Shown here: one piece after another, positions 53,367-62,215 of the stretch
Layout: every line of letters starts with the position of its first letter
Position numbering within the stretch: position 1 is the stretch's first letter
From: an uncultured Oscillospiraceae bacterium
GTDB lineage: Bacteria > Bacillota > Clostridia > Oscillospirales > Ruminococcaceae
Length of the DNA: 64,000 nt
Assembly: GCA_900539195.1 (NCBI GenBank)
Contig: UQBC01000003.1
Location: forward strand, 61,716-125,715
Direction of reading: 5' to 3'
Notes under the pieces: model-generated
Seen by the model: only the letters and a program-made list of their open reading frames with translations
Database searches by the model: none
What the model was told of the DNA's origin: nothing
Position numbers and translations under genes: made by a program

Positions 53367-53777
53367 ATGATAAAAGAAATTTACAGAGATATTTTCCTGC
53401 TGTCGCAGAAGTCCGCCCCTGCGACAGAAAATGACAGGCAGACCGGCGAAGACCTGCTCGAAACATTGATTGCAAATTCCGAACGTTGTGTCGGCATGGC
53501 GGCAAATATGATAGGCATACTTAAAAACATTATCGCCATAAACGACAACGGCGATTACATTCTTATGTACAATCCCGAAATAGTAAAGTCAGACGGTGCT
53601 TATGAAACGGAAGAAGGTTGTCTGTCGCTTGACGGTTTACGGAAAACAAAGCGATACAAGAAGATAAAAGTGCGTTATCTTGATAGAAATTTCAAGATAA
53701 AGATAAAAACGTATGATGGCTTCACCGCTCAGATAATACAGCACGAGGTTGACCATCTCAGCGGAATCATAATATAA
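53367..53777 (+). CDS. def: Peptide deformylase homologue with altered motif 1
   Basis: A 136-residue protein of the deformylase family, which removes N-formyl from new proteins. The metal ligands are C85 (EEGCLS) and H126/H130 (QHEVDH), with catalytic E127. Motif 1, normally GxGLAAPQIG, reads CVGMAANMIG, so the conserved Gln is Met48. The protein is also shorter than the usual 150-190. It may be a paralogue with changed activity, with another Def elsewhere. Confidence 0.82.
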   Translation: MIKEIYRDIFLLSQKSAPATENDRQTGEDLLETLIANSERCVGMAANMIGILKNIIAINDNGDYILMYNPEIVKSDGAYETEEGCLSLDGLRKTKRYKKIKVRYLDRNFKIKIKTYDGFTAQIIQHEVDHLSGIII

Positions 53778-53783
53778 AAAATA

Positions 53784-53811
53784 CCGGCATCCTGAACCGA
53801 TGCCGGTATTT
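53784..53811. terminator. Terminator between def and the thi transporter
   Basis: ATACCGGCATC-CTGAAC-CGATGCCGGTAT, a near-perfect stem between convergent genes, directly after the def stop. Confidence 0.75.
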
Positions 53812-53830
53812 ACTTATACGCTTTTCGCCC

Positions 53831-54877
53831 TTAGTCAACGAGCTTTACTATCATATCCTTAGCGTCAACGGACTTAGTGATAATGCCTGTGTCAAGCATC
53901 CACTTGATGTTGTTTGTCCATGTTTCCTCGCTCTGTGATAAGAAAGGTGCACCGTCCTTTTCAGCAAGAGAAAGGATAGTAGCTACACTCTTTGTTTCAA
54001 CGTCCTTGTTGAGCGGGAAGTTTTCGGTGTTCTGATTCTTGAGCAGGTTCTCAACGCCCTTTTCGGGATTTGCCTTTACATCCTCGTAGCCCTTCTTTGT
54101 CGCACGGAGGAATCGTGTCAGCTTGTCGGCGTTCTTCTCTGCGTTTTCCTTAGATGTTACGAACACAAGTTCGGTATAATCAGGCACGCCGTTTTCTGTA
54201 GGCTTGATATAGTTTACGGTAAAGCCCTGATTTTCAAGCTCAGGTACTTCGTGGCTTACAAATCCGCCGATCGTAGCGTCAACCTGTCCTGTTGTCATAG
54301 AAGACATAAGTTCAAATCCGACATCAATAAGCTCCGCATCGTCCTCCTTAAGACCTGCGTTCTTAAGCATCGTCTTTACAAACGCTTCATTGAGGACAGA
54401 TCCGCCGTAGCCTATCTTCTTGCCCTTTAAATCAGCTACAGTCTTTATGTTCTTATCACCGAGCGACATAAGCACATTTACAGGATTCTGTACTGCCGCA
54501 CCGATAGAAACAACGGGAATATTCTGATTGGCATTAGCCTGTATTACATCGTGCATATAGTAAAATCCTATATCAGCCTTGCCAGCGGAGGTCATTGAAA
54601 TAGCGTCATTCGTGTTTGATGGGAACTCAACCTTTATCTTAAGTCCTTCTTCCTCATAATAGCCCTCCTCTATAGCGTCATAGAGGAAAACGTGCGAGCC
54701 GTTGGGATACCAGTCCAGTACAACAGAAACCTCTTCGAGATCCTTCGCTTCACTGCTTGCAGAAGAAACATCGGTACTGCCTCCTACCGTAGACGAAGCC
54801 GTGTTGCCTGCACAGCCGCACACGCCCAGCATAATAGCCGCTGCTGTGGCAACCGCCGTAAATCTTTTGTTTTTCAT
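53831..54877 (-). CDS. ABC transporter substrate-binding lipoprotein (thiamine-precursor type)
   Basis: A 348-residue SsuA/NMT1-THI5-like binding protein. The N-terminus is a lipoprotein signal with Cys in LGVCGCAG, then VSVVLDWYPNGSHVFLYDAIEEGYYEEEGL, the typical NMT1/ThiY start (WYPNGSH). It is the last gene of the TPP-riboswitch operon, so a pyrimidine precursor such as HMP or formylaminopyrimidine is the likely ligand. One base separates it from the permease stop. Confidence 0.88.
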   Translation of the reverse strand: MKNKRFTAVATAAAIMLGVCGCAGNTASSTVGGSTDVSSASSEAKDLEEVSVVLDWYPNGSHVFLYDAIEEGYYEEEGLKIKVEFPSNTNDAISMTSAGKADIGFYYMHDVIQANANQNIPVVSIGAAVQNPVNVLMSLGDKNIKTVADLKGKKIGYGGSVLNEAFVKTMLKNAGLKEDDAELIDVGFELMSSMTTGQVDATIGGFVSHEVPELENQGFTVNYIKPTENGVPDYTELVFVTSKENAEKNADKLTRFLRATKKGYEDVKANPEKGVENLLKNQNTENFPLNKDVETKSVATILSLAEKDGAPFLSQSEETWTNNIKWMLDTGIITKSVDAKDMIVKLVD

Positions 54878-54878
54878 G

Positions 54879-55622
54879 TTAAATTTCCTTTCTCCATGTT
54901 ATTAGTTTTCTTTCTATTGCACTGATAACAGCTACAACCAACATTGCGCACACCGCAAGAACGACTACAGGAGCAAATACTCCCGCACCGTCAAGCTGTG
55001 TCATCATACGTTTACTGAAATATCCCAGTCCGCTCTGCGCACCGAGCCATTCGCCCATTGCCGCTCCAAGAATGCTGAGCGGTATCGCCATTTTTATTGC
55101 CGAAAAGAATGACGGCAATGCGGCAGGAAATTTCAGCTTGAAAAATATCGCCGTACCGCTCATTCCCATAGTCCTGAGCAGCTCCTCGTTTTCTCTTTTT
55201 GCGGATTTAAGTCCGTCGTGTACCGATATGGTTATCGGGAAGAATGTTATAAGCACAGCAACAAGCACCTTGCTCCATATGCCGTATCCGAGCCACAGCA
55301 CAAAGAGCGGAGCTATCGCCGTTACCGGTATCGTCTGCGTTGTGACGATTACAGGGTATAACGCTCTTTCTACGCACTCAAAACGCTCCATCACAACGGC
55401 AAGCCCCACACCGAGAACCACGGAAATAAGAAGTCCGATAAGCGTTACAAGCATTGTCGCAGGAGTATGTACCGTAAACAGCGGCTCCCGAAGTTCCCAT
55501 ATTTTCACTGCAATCTGTGTCGGTGACGGCAGAATGTACGCCGCATTTATGCACATTGCAATGACCTGCCATAATATAAGCAGACCTATTCCGGTAAGCA
55601 CGGCAGGAAGGTGCTTTTTCAT
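54879..55622 (-). CDS. ABC transporter permease (ThiX-like)
   Basis: A 247-residue permease of the SsuC/ThiX class with about six helices and the cytoplasmic EAA loop (MGMSGTAIFFKLKFPAALPSF in part). It would form the channel for the thiamine-precursor importer encoded by its neighbours. It overlaps the ATPase gene by 4 bases. Confidence 0.88.
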   Translation of the reverse strand: MKKHLPAVLTGIGLLILWQVIAMCINAAYILPSPTQIAVKIWELREPLFTVHTPATMLVTLIGLLISVVLGVGLAVVMERFECVERALYPVIVTTQTIPVTAIAPLFVLWLGYGIWSKVLVAVLITFFPITISVHDGLKSAKRENEELLRTMGMSGTAIFFKLKFPAALPSFFSAIKMAIPLSILGAAMGEWLGAQSGLGYFSKRMMTQLDGAGVFAPVVVLAVCAMLVVAVISAIERKLITWRKEI

Positions 55623-56395
55623 ATATTATCTCCCCTCTCTGCTTTTTCAGTAAGGAATGCCCTGACAAGCTCGTTTTTAAGTTCGACAGATGACGGGGTA
55701 TACAAATCCTCGCGGCAGGTGATATGACTTACATCAATGACCTTTATCTGCTTTACGGGTCTGCCGCTGAGCAGAAAGATTTTATTGCCGACAAGCATAG
55801 CTTCCTCGACATCGTGCGTAACCATCATAACTGTGGCATCAAGTCCCTTTACCTGCCCGATAAGCCAGTCCTGCATAGAGATTCTTGTAAGCGAATCCAG
55901 TGCCGAGAACGGCTCGTCAAGCAACATAAGCTCCCTGCCGTGCCACAGCTGTACAAGCGTTCTTGCAAACGATACTCTCTGACGCATACCGCCCGAAAGC
56001 TCTGACGGACGTTTATTCTCACAGCCCGACAGCCCAACTTTTTCTATTGCCTCTTTTGCCTGCGAGATACGCTCGGCCTTTGACATAGGCAGCGCCTCAA
56101 GCGGCAAGGTCACATTCTTAAGTATATTCCGCCACGGCATAAGCAGATCCTTCTGCGGCATGAATGCCGCCGTGCCGGTCGCCTCTTTCGGTGTTTTCCC
56201 GTTTATCGTGATACTGCCCTTATATTCCGTTTCAAGACAGGTCATAAGACGAAACAGCGTGCTTTTTCCGCAGCCGGACGCACCGATAACGGTAATTATA
56301 TCATTCCTTTCAGCCGAAAACGACAGATCCTCAAGCAGAAGATAATCGTCCTCCTTATAGCCGAAGGTGACATTGTTAAACTCAACAAAGGACAT
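55619..56395 (-). CDS. ABC transporter ATP-binding protein (ThiZ-like)
   Basis: A 258-residue ATPase with Walker A GASGCGKSTLF, signature LSGGMRQRVSFAR, Walker B LMLLDEPFSALD and the switch His in VTHDVEEAM. It belongs to the SsuB/TauB/ThiZ group. One base separates the thiD stop from its ATG. Confidence 0.92.
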   Translation of the reverse strand: MSFVEFNNVTFGYKEDDYLLLEDLSFSAERNDIITVIGASGCGKSTLFRLMTCLETEYKGSITINGKTPKEATGTAAFMPQKDLLMPWRNILKNVTLPLEALPMSKAERISQAKEAIEKVGLSGCENKRPSELSGGMRQRVSFARTLVQLWHGRELMLLDEPFSALDSLTRISMQDWLIGQVKGLDATVMMVTHDVEEAMLVGNKIFLLSGRPVKQIKVIDVSHITCREDLYTPSSVELKNELVRAFLTEKAERGDNI

Positions 56396-56396
56396 C

Positions 56397-57197
56397 TTAT
56401 ATATCCTTTTCGACTATCTTATAGTTGTGCATAAGCGGACCACTGCCCTTGCCTAAATCCAGCTTTGCGGCGATTGCTCCCGCAAGATATTCCTTTGCGT
56501 TTGTGACAGCCTGTACCTTGTCTGACGTTAAAGCAAGGTTGCAGGCTATGGCAGATGAGAATGTACAGCCTGTGCCGTGCGTATTCGGATTATCTATGCG
56601 CTTGCCGTTTATCCAGTGATTTTCACCGTCGACATAAAGCAGATCATCGGCTGTATCGTCAAGATGACCGCCCTTTATTACTATTCCGACGGTTGAAGGG
56701 AGCTTATCGGAAAGCACCTTTGCCGCCTTTTCCATTTCTTCTCTTGTGGTTATCTTCATACCGGTCAGCACCTCAGCCTCCGCAAGATTCGGCGTGATAA
56801 TATCCGCAAGAGGAAGAAGCCTTGTCATAAGTGCGTCTGTAGCGTCCTCGCTGATAAGACGGCTGCCGCTGGTCGCTACCATTACAGGATCGGCTACTAT
56901 ATTCACAGCCTTGTATTCTTTCAGCTTTTGCGCTATTGCCTCGATTATTTCAACATCGCTTACCATGCCTATTTTTACAGCATCGGGACGAATATCGTTA
57001 AATATGCAGTCTAACTGATTCTTCAGAAAATCAGCCGAACTGTTCATAATACCGTATACGCCCGTTGTATTCTGCGCCGTCAATGCCGTGATTGCGCTCA
57101 TTGCGTACATTCCGTGCATCGTTATTGTCTTTATGTCAGCCTGTATTCCCGCACCGCCGCTGCAGTCCGAGCCGGCTATTGTAAGTATCTTTTTCAT
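56397..57197 (-). CDS. thiD: Hydroxymethylpyrimidine/phosphomethylpyrimidine kinase
   Basis: A 266-residue ribokinase-like enzyme that phosphorylates HMP and HMP-P. It has IAGSDCSGGAGIQADIKT, ALTAQNTTGVYGI, and the C-terminal anion hole NTHGTGCTFSSAIA with the catalytic Cys/Asp region typical of ThiD. The start has GAAAGGA upstream. It lies 16 bp after thiE. Confidence 0.95.
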   Translation of the reverse strand: MKKILTIAGSDCSGGAGIQADIKTITMHGMYAMSAITALTAQNTTGVYGIMNSSADFLKNQLDCIFNDIRPDAVKIGMVSDVEIIEAIAQKLKEYKAVNIVADPVMVATSGSRLISEDATDALMTRLLPLADIITPNLAEAEVLTGMKITTREEMEKAAKVLSDKLPSTVGIVIKGGHLDDTADDLLYVDGENHWINGKRIDNPNTHGTGCTFSSAIACNLALTSDKVQAVTNAKEYLAGAIAAKLDLGKGSGPLMHNYKIVEKDI

Positions 57198-57213
57198 AAT
57201 ATCAGGTCCTTTC

Positions 57214-57867
57214 TTATTTTACCGAACTTTCCGCTACTTTTTCAGCTTTAGCCTTTAAATCTATGACAGCAGACGAAATATCGTCAGCCGCAAAAATTGC
57301 CGACACTACTGCCACTCCGTCAAGACCAAGCCCCTCAAGCTGTGATATATTATCCTTGTTTATGCCGCCTATCGCAACCACAGGTATTTTTACCGAATGT
57401 GCAACATCGGACAGCACCTTGTGATCTATCGCACCTGCGTCCGTCTTTGTCGAGGTCACAAATGCCGCACCGCTTCCGAGATAATCCGCACCGCCGTTTT
57501 CCGCCTCCAGTGCCTCTTTTACGTTATGAGCGGATACGCCTATTATCTTATCCGCTCCGAGATATTCTCTTGCGGCTTTTATGTCAAGGTCGTCCTGTCC
57601 CAGATGAACACCGTCTGCATCGATTTCCTTTGCCAGTTTTACATTATCGTTGATAATAAGCGGAACATTGTACTGCTTGCATATCGGCTTCAGCTTAAGA
57701 GCAATCTCTCTGAAATGCTCATATTCCGTGTGCTTTTCACGAAGCTGGAATATTGTAACTCCGCTCTTTATCGCCTGCTTTGCCTGTGACAGAAATTCCT
57801 CGTCACTGTTGCTCCACGCTCTGTCGCTTACCGCATATAAAAGCATCTGCTTTGGTGTTATGTTCAT
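57214..57867 (-). CDS. thiE: Thiamine-phosphate synthase
   Basis: A 217-residue TIM barrel that joins HMP-PP and thiazole phosphate. It shows FQLREKH, LIINDNVKLAKEIDADGVHLGQDD, ISAHN-type VSAHNVKEA, and VAIGGIN. It is the first gene of the operon, with AAGGAG before the ATG at 57867, and lies directly behind the TPP riboswitch. No thiG or thiS is present in this operon, so thiazole would come from elsewhere or salvage. Confidence 0.95.
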   Translation of the reverse strand: MNITPKQMLLYAVSDRAWSNSDEEFLSQAKQAIKSGVTIFQLREKHTEYEHFREIALKLKPICKQYNVPLIINDNVKLAKEIDADGVHLGQDDLDIKAAREYLGADKIIGVSAHNVKEALEAENGGADYLGSGAAFVTSTKTDAGAIDHKVLSDVAHSVKIPVVAIGGINKDNISQLEGLGLDGVAVVSAIFAADDISSAVIDLKAKAEKVAESSVK

Positions 57868-57888
57868 ATATTAACTCCTTCCGGGCAA

Positions 57889-57921
57889 TAAAAAACGCAT
57901 ACGGAACACCACCGTATGCGC
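57889..57921 (-). terminator. Riboswitch-controlled terminator
   Basis: CGCATACGG and CCGTATGCG (57912-57920, 57896-57904) form a 9-bp stem on the minus strand, followed by TTTTTT, 22 bp before thiE. Its position after the aptamer fits transcriptional attenuation. Confidence 0.85.
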
Positions 57922-57927
57922 AGTTTT

Positions 57928-58005
57928 ACTTACGTTGGCATTACCCAAATCAAGTTATCGGTCGGAAATTTAATTTCCCTCTCAGCCTGTCAAACAAGCT
58001 CCCGT
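57928..58005 (-). ncRNA. TPP riboswitch (THI element)
   Basis: On the minus strand the element begins GGGAGC, has the core CAGGCTGAGAGGG and GACCGATAACTTGATTTGGG, and ends TAATGCCAACGTAAGTAA. These are the conserved pyrimidine- and pyrophosphate-binding parts of the THI box. It should lower expression of thiE-thiD-ABC transporter when TPP is abundant. Confidence 0.95.
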
Positions 58006-58014
58006 TCGCTTTTT

Positions 58015-58659
58015 TCAGTTGTCTGATACATTGTACAACAAAATATGTTCGTTGTCAATGTCAAAATCTGTAACTTGAATTGTTTCTGCCGTATTTTTTT
58101 CGTCTGTCTTGACGCAGATGCTTATAAAGTAATCTTCATTATTAAAACGGGCGCCGTAATGATAAAAAACCGCACCGCTTTCAAAAAGCGTCCTGCCGTT
58201 TTCCTCGTCAAAGCACTTCATCTTCAAATCGGAGCCTACCCCTTCGCCTGTCATTTTGGCATAGCTCTCTTTGAGTGTCCACAGCCGTGAGAATGTCTTG
58301 TCGCTGTCCGCCGAAGTCAGAATACGATTCACTTCGCTGTCGCCGTAGCACCTTTTCATAACAGCACCGCTTGTACGGCGCACGCTCTCGCAGTCAACCC
58401 CTACAGGAGTTTTTGACAAAACAGTCACAGCAAGTCCGTCACAGTGAGAAATGCTGAAATAAACAGGATTGCCCTTGATATACGGCTTTCCGTTTTCGGC
58501 TTTTACTATATCGCTTTGTGAAAAATCAAGTCCGATATGAGAAAACACTTTTTCAAGCAGTAATATTCCGCATTTATGAGAATAATCGTGATAGCCGGAT
58601 TTGATTACGGATTTTTTCTTTATCGGCGATACGAATATAAGAGGTTTTTCAACGTTCAT
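58015..58659 (-). CDS. 4'-phosphopantetheinyl transferase (Sfp-type)
   Basis: A 214-residue Sfp/HetI-family enzyme that arms carrier proteins with phosphopantetheine. It has FSISHCDGLAV, the metal-binding VGVDCES and WTLKESYAKMTGEG, in order. The ATG shares a base with the upstream stop (TGATG), so it is coupled to the amidohydrolase. No carrier protein is in the window, so the target is unknown. Its 3' end holds the thi operon promoter. Confidence 0.9.
   Translation of the reverse strand: MNVEKPLIFVSPIKKKSVIKSGYHDYSHKCGILLLEKVFSHIGLDFSQSDIVKAENGKPYIKGNPVYFSISHCDGLAVTVLSKTPVGVDCESVRRTSGAVMKRCYGDSEVNRILTSADSDKTFSRLWTLKESYAKMTGEGVGSDLKMKCFDEENGRTLFESGAVFYHYGARFNNEDYFISICVKTDEKNTAETIQVTDFDIDNEHILLYNVSDN
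58030..58058 (-). promoter_or_regulatory. thi operon promoter, inside the PPTase gene
   Basis: Minus strand TTGACA (58058-58053), 17-bp spacer, TACAAT (58035-58030), within the last codons of the PPTase gene. The start would be about 20 bases before the riboswitch. Confidence 0.8.
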
Positions 58660-59471
58660 CAGCAAAGCCCCAATTCAAGAAAATCATTTATGTTCTTCCA
58701 CAGCACCTTTTCCTTGACATCCTCACCAAGCGGTATCCTATCAAGAAATTCAAGGTCCTTATCTGCTCTCCACATAGGATAATCCGTGCCGAAGAACACC
58801 CTGTCGCAACCGAACCTGGTAATAAGCTCTGCGGCTTTTTCGGGCGTCATCGCATAGAAAGAGCTGCTGGTATCTACCCATATATTATCAAGTCCCACAA
58901 GCTCATGCTCTGCCTTTTCCCACTCAGACCATCCTCCGAAATGAGCGGCAATAAAGCGGGTATGCGGATATTTTCTCGCTATTTCCGCCATAAGCGATGG
59001 ATTTGAGAATTTATATCGTTTATCACCCGTATGAATAAGAAACGGGAGCTTATCTCCCACTGCGTCATAAATGTGGCAGGCTTTCTCATCATTGATAGCA
59101 AAATTCTGAAAATCGGGGTGCAGCTTTATACCGTGAAGACCGAGAGAAATAAGCCTGTCGATTTCCTCTTCCATGTCTTTCATATCCGGGTGAAGCGAGC
59201 CGAATCCTATCAGCTTATCAGGATATTTTGCTACCGACTGAACAATGAAATCATTTATCCTCTTTACCTGGTGCGGCACAGTAGCAACCGACTGAACAAC
59301 ATACTTTGACACCCCGCATTCGCTACCTTGATTTATCAGTGAATCTGCTGTGCCGTCAAAGTTCATATAAAGGTCATAGAACCTGCCTATATTATCTGTC
59401 GCTTTCTGTGCAATCTTATCGGGAAAAATATGAGCGTGTGCGTCTATTATATATTTACTGTAACTTAACAT
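58659..59471 (-). CDS. Amidohydrolase-family metal-dependent hydrolase
   Basis: A 270-residue TIM-barrel protein of the amidohydrolase_2 family, with IDAHAHIFP, GIKLHPDFQ, FLIHTGD, AAHFGGW and FGTDYPMW. These motifs carry the metal-binding His and Asp. Members are decarboxylases or hydrolases; the substrate is unknown. The ATG at 59471 has AAGGAG upstream; a longer frame upstream enters a terminator hairpin and is rejected. Confidence 0.87.
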   Translation of the reverse strand: MLSYSKYIIDAHAHIFPDKIAQKATDNIGRFYDLYMNFDGTADSLINQGSECGVSKYVVQSVATVPHQVKRINDFIVQSVAKYPDKLIGFGSLHPDMKDMEEEIDRLISLGLHGIKLHPDFQNFAINDEKACHIYDAVGDKLPFLIHTGDKRYKFSNPSLMAEIARKYPHTRFIAAHFGGWSEWEKAEHELVGLDNIWVDTSSSFYAMTPEKAAELITRFGCDRVFFGTDYPMWRADKDLEFLDRIPLGEDVKEKVLWKNINDFLELGLC

Positions 59472-59504
59472 ATCATTCTCCTTAATAATATGCCGTAAAT
59501 GTGA

Positions 59505-59538
59505 TAAAACGGCGGTGTACCATGATGTACACCGCCGT
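59505..59538 (-). terminator. Terminator after padR
   Basis: ACGGCGGTGTAC and GTACACCGCCGT form a perfect 12-bp stem with a 6-base loop, followed on the minus strand by TTTTATC. Confidence 0.8.
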
Positions 59539-59555
59539 CTGTAACGAAAAATCAA

Positions 59556-59903
59556 TTATTCTTCGTCTTCAGGAACATAATTCATAATAGCATCAATACC
59601 TGCGCTGGTAAGTTCGTATTCCTTTTCCAGCTTTTCAAGGTACTCAACGCCCTTAGGCTCAATGTGGTAATAAACACGTGTACGTCTTCTGCCTACCAGT
59701 TCGAGACGGTCAGCAATAAGCTCCTTATCAAGAAGTCTGTAGAGCGTAGGATACATAGAACCTTCTGTGATTCTGAATGTACCGTTACTTCTCTTGCCGA
59801 TTTCCTGAGTCAGCTGATATCCGTACATTTCTTCACCGTTTAAAAGATGAAGAATGAGCATTTCAAGCGTGCCTCTTTTAAAGTTTTCCTTAATTCCCAT
59901 CAT
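59556..59903 (-). CDS. PadR-family transcriptional regulator
   Basis: A 115-residue winged-helix protein with RGTLEMLILHLL, EMYGYQLTQEI, ITEGSMYPTLYRLLDKELI and RVYYHIEPKG, all typical of PadR. The start at 59903 has AGGAGGT upstream (another ATG follows 3 bases later). Two identical 12-base direct repeats lie in and above its promoter, suggesting autoregulation. No transporter gene is adjacent. Confidence 0.9.
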   Translation of the reverse strand: MMGIKENFKRGTLEMLILHLLNGEEMYGYQLTQEIGKRSNGTFRITEGSMYPTLYRLLDKELIADRLELVGRRRTRVYYHIEPKGVEYLEKLEKEYELTSAGIDAIMNYVPEDEE

Positions 59904-59933
59904 AAGATAACTACCTCCTTATCTTTAGTTTAT

Positions 59934-60001
59934 ATTATTACACATTCAAATAAAATTGTCAATATTCTTTGTAACTTTTTCGTAAAATATACACATTCAA
60001 A
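59934..60001 (-). promoter_or_regulatory. padR promoter with two direct repeats
   Basis: Minus strand TTGACA (59962-59957), 17-bp spacer, AATAAT (59939-59934). TTTGAATGTGTA occurs twice, at 59950-59939 (in the spacer) and 60001-59990 (upstream), 51 bp apart. The rest of the gap to 60196 is AT-rich with nothing else recognisable. Confidence 0.65.
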
Positions 60002-60196
60002 AATAATTTCTCACGTAATTCAGCAATTTTTTGCGGTTTAGGCGAAATCTTGTTGATATAGTTATTAATTAAACATACAACTTAATATCAAATTCAACAA
60101 ATCATGCTAAAAATGCTCGAAAAGCGCAAAATCAAGCGTTATTGAAAAGCAACCGAAATATTTTAGTATTCATAAATATAAGGCTGAGAGATTTTG

Positions 60197-62098
60197 TTAG
60201 CAATTATTTTGTACAAAATTCAAATAATCCTGTTCATTCATAGGCTTTGAAAAGTAATAACCCTGGAGATATTCAACGCCTTTTTCCGTGAGCAGGTCTG
60301 CTTGTTCTTTGGTTTCCACACCCTCTGCCACTATTGAAATACCAAGACCGTTTATCATTGCTATACAGCTGTTAAGTATAGTTATCGGTTTTTCGCCGTT
60401 GTCTTCAAAGCACGGCCATATAAGGCTCTTATCCAGTTTTATTATATCAAATCCCGTATTTGCCATCTGCGACAGATTGGAATATCCCGTTCCGAAATCG
60501 TCCATAGAAAAGCCGCAACCCATCGACTTTAACCTTGACATATTAAGATCCAGCAGTTCGCCTGCTTCAACCGCCGCAGTTTCGGTTATTTCAAGATTGA
60601 AGAAATCAGAACTTATCCCATATCTGCTCATACAGTCATACAGTCTGTCCGGCAGTGAAATATCAACGCTCTGCACCGCAGAGATATTGACCTCTATGTA
60701 CTCTACTCCGTACTGCTTTATATCGTTCTGCGCGGCAAAGCGGCAGACATTTTCAACAACGGCATTCCCGAGGTCTGAAATAAGCCCCATACGCTCAGCC
60801 ATCGGAATAAATATCTCAGGCGATATAAAGCCGAGCGTTTCTTCGTCTTTTAGTCTTACAAGCGCTTCTGCTGATACAAACTTTTTCTTCACCGTTGAAT
60901 AAATCGGTTGATAGTATACTTCAAGCCCGTTATTTTTTACAGCGTACTGCAAGAGCTTTTCTACTCCGGCAAGATAGTTAATTTCGTCTATTATTGCCTC
61001 GCTTACCACCAGAATAGAACGCTCGGATTTGCTCTTTGTATGGAGTATATGCGTCATAAGTTCGGTGATTTTCTCAACGCTGTCGGCATATTTCGGACAT
61101 TCGATAAAAGTAAGTTTGAATGAAGTGTTTACCTTTACGCCTGCCGAGGTTGAAAACTCAGCCTTGTCAAAATCCGATCGTATCAGTTTTTCGCAGCAGG
61201 TTTTATGCTTTACAATAAAGCTTATGCTGTTATCCGCCGTATGGTAAAAGTCCGAGTGCAGAATGCCGGACAGCTTCAACGCCGACCAGCCGAGAATATT
61301 ATATACCTCGTTTACGCCAACGGAATTTTTGAGAAGTTCGGAATTTGTCAGCGTAAATGTTACTATATAAAATCCTTTACCGTTTTCACAACGCTCGTTC
61401 AGCATCATTTCAAACGCATGACGGTTCAGCGCACCGATCACATCGGCGTCATTATATTCACGAGGATTTTCTATAGACAGGAAGATGAACAACTGCATAA
61501 GCGAAACGCCCATTGATTCAATAAGCAATGTCGGATTGAGTATCTGCACTATTCCTATCGCAACCCAACCCGAAACGCCGCACAGTGCGATAATCATTAT
61601 ATGCCCCGGCATGGTTCTGCGGCGGCGGATTATTGTTATGACGGTCCATAAGGCATATACGCAAAGGCAGCAATACATAACCGTTACCACAGGACCGTAA
61701 GAATACATACCGTCGTCGCCGACGTGATACTCAATATCCCCGAAAGCCGTCACTACAAATGCAAAAACAGTAGGCAGTATTCTTACAATCAGCTCTACAG
61801 CCTTATATCGTTTCTGTTTACGCGTCTGAATATCAACATATATGAACAGGAACATAAGTATCAGCACAAGCGTGCAGATAAATAACTGATGCGCCAGTCT
61901 GTTGACAAAAGGAGGGATAGTATCAATATTGTACAGCGTATATATCGTGAAAACTTCCATAAAGCTGAATATAAGCGATACGCTCAGATACAGCGTATAA
62001 ATTCTTGTAGATAACAGCTTGATGTGTTTATTCGTAAAATAAACAAAAGCCAATGTCAGCATAACGCAAAACGAAACTATCTGAACTCCTAAATTCAT
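60197..62098 (-). CDS. Membrane EAL-domain protein with degenerate GGDEF
   Basis: A 633-residue protein probably acting on cyclic di-GMP. Seven or so membrane helices fill residues 1-212. A GGDEF-like region (about 225-375) lacks a GG(D/E)EF motif. The EAL domain (about 385-633) is well kept: AEALVRL (EAL), LEITETA, DDFGTGYSNL, KLDKSLIW, VAEGVETKEQ and LQGYYFSKP. It is therefore likely an active phosphodiesterase with a membrane sensor. The ATG at 62098 has AGGAGGG upstream. Confidence 0.9.
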   Translation of the reverse strand: MNLGVQIVSFCVMLTLAFVYFTNKHIKLLSTRIYTLYLSVSLIFSFMEVFTIYTLYNIDTIPPFVNRLAHQLFICTLVLILMFLFIYVDIQTRKQKRYKAVELIVRILPTVFAFVVTAFGDIEYHVGDDGMYSYGPVVTVMYCCLCVYALWTVITIIRRRRTMPGHIMIIALCGVSGWVAIGIVQILNPTLLIESMGVSLMQLFIFLSIENPREYNDADVIGALNRHAFEMMLNERCENGKGFYIVTFTLTNSELLKNSVGVNEVYNILGWSALKLSGILHSDFYHTADNSISFIVKHKTCCEKLIRSDFDKAEFSTSAGVKVNTSFKLTFIECPKYADSVEKITELMTHILHTKSKSERSILVVSEAIIDEINYLAGVEKLLQYAVKNNGLEVYYQPIYSTVKKKFVSAEALVRLKDEETLGFISPEIFIPMAERMGLISDLGNAVVENVCRFAAQNDIKQYGVEYIEVNISAVQSVDISLPDRLYDCMSRYGISSDFFNLEITETAAVEAGELLDLNMSRLKSMGCGFSMDDFGTGYSNLSQMANTGFDIIKLDKSLIWPCFEDNGEKPITILNSCIAMINGLGISIVAEGVETKEQADLLTEKGVEYLQGYYFSKPMNEQDYLNFVQNNC

Positions 62099-62125
62099 AC
62101 AAATCCCTCCTGACTTTCTTCAATA

Positions 62126-62154
62126 ATTATACGTTCAATGACATAAAAAGTCAA
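62126..62154 (-). promoter_or_regulatory. EAL gene promoter
   Basis: Minus strand TTGACT (62154-62149), 17-bp spacer, TATAAT (62131-62126). The -35 directly abuts the T-run of the upstream terminator. Confidence 0.8.
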
Positions 62155-62183
62155 GAAAAAAGACCGCCCTTGCGAGCGGTCAT
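62155..62183 (-). terminator. Terminator of the Gln-rich membrane protein gene
   Basis: GACCGC-TCGCAAGG-GCGGTC on the minus strand followed by TTTTTTC, 33 bp after the stop at 62216. Confidence 0.85.
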
Positions 62184-62215
62184 AAAATATATAATACCCG
62201 ATTATTATACTGTTA

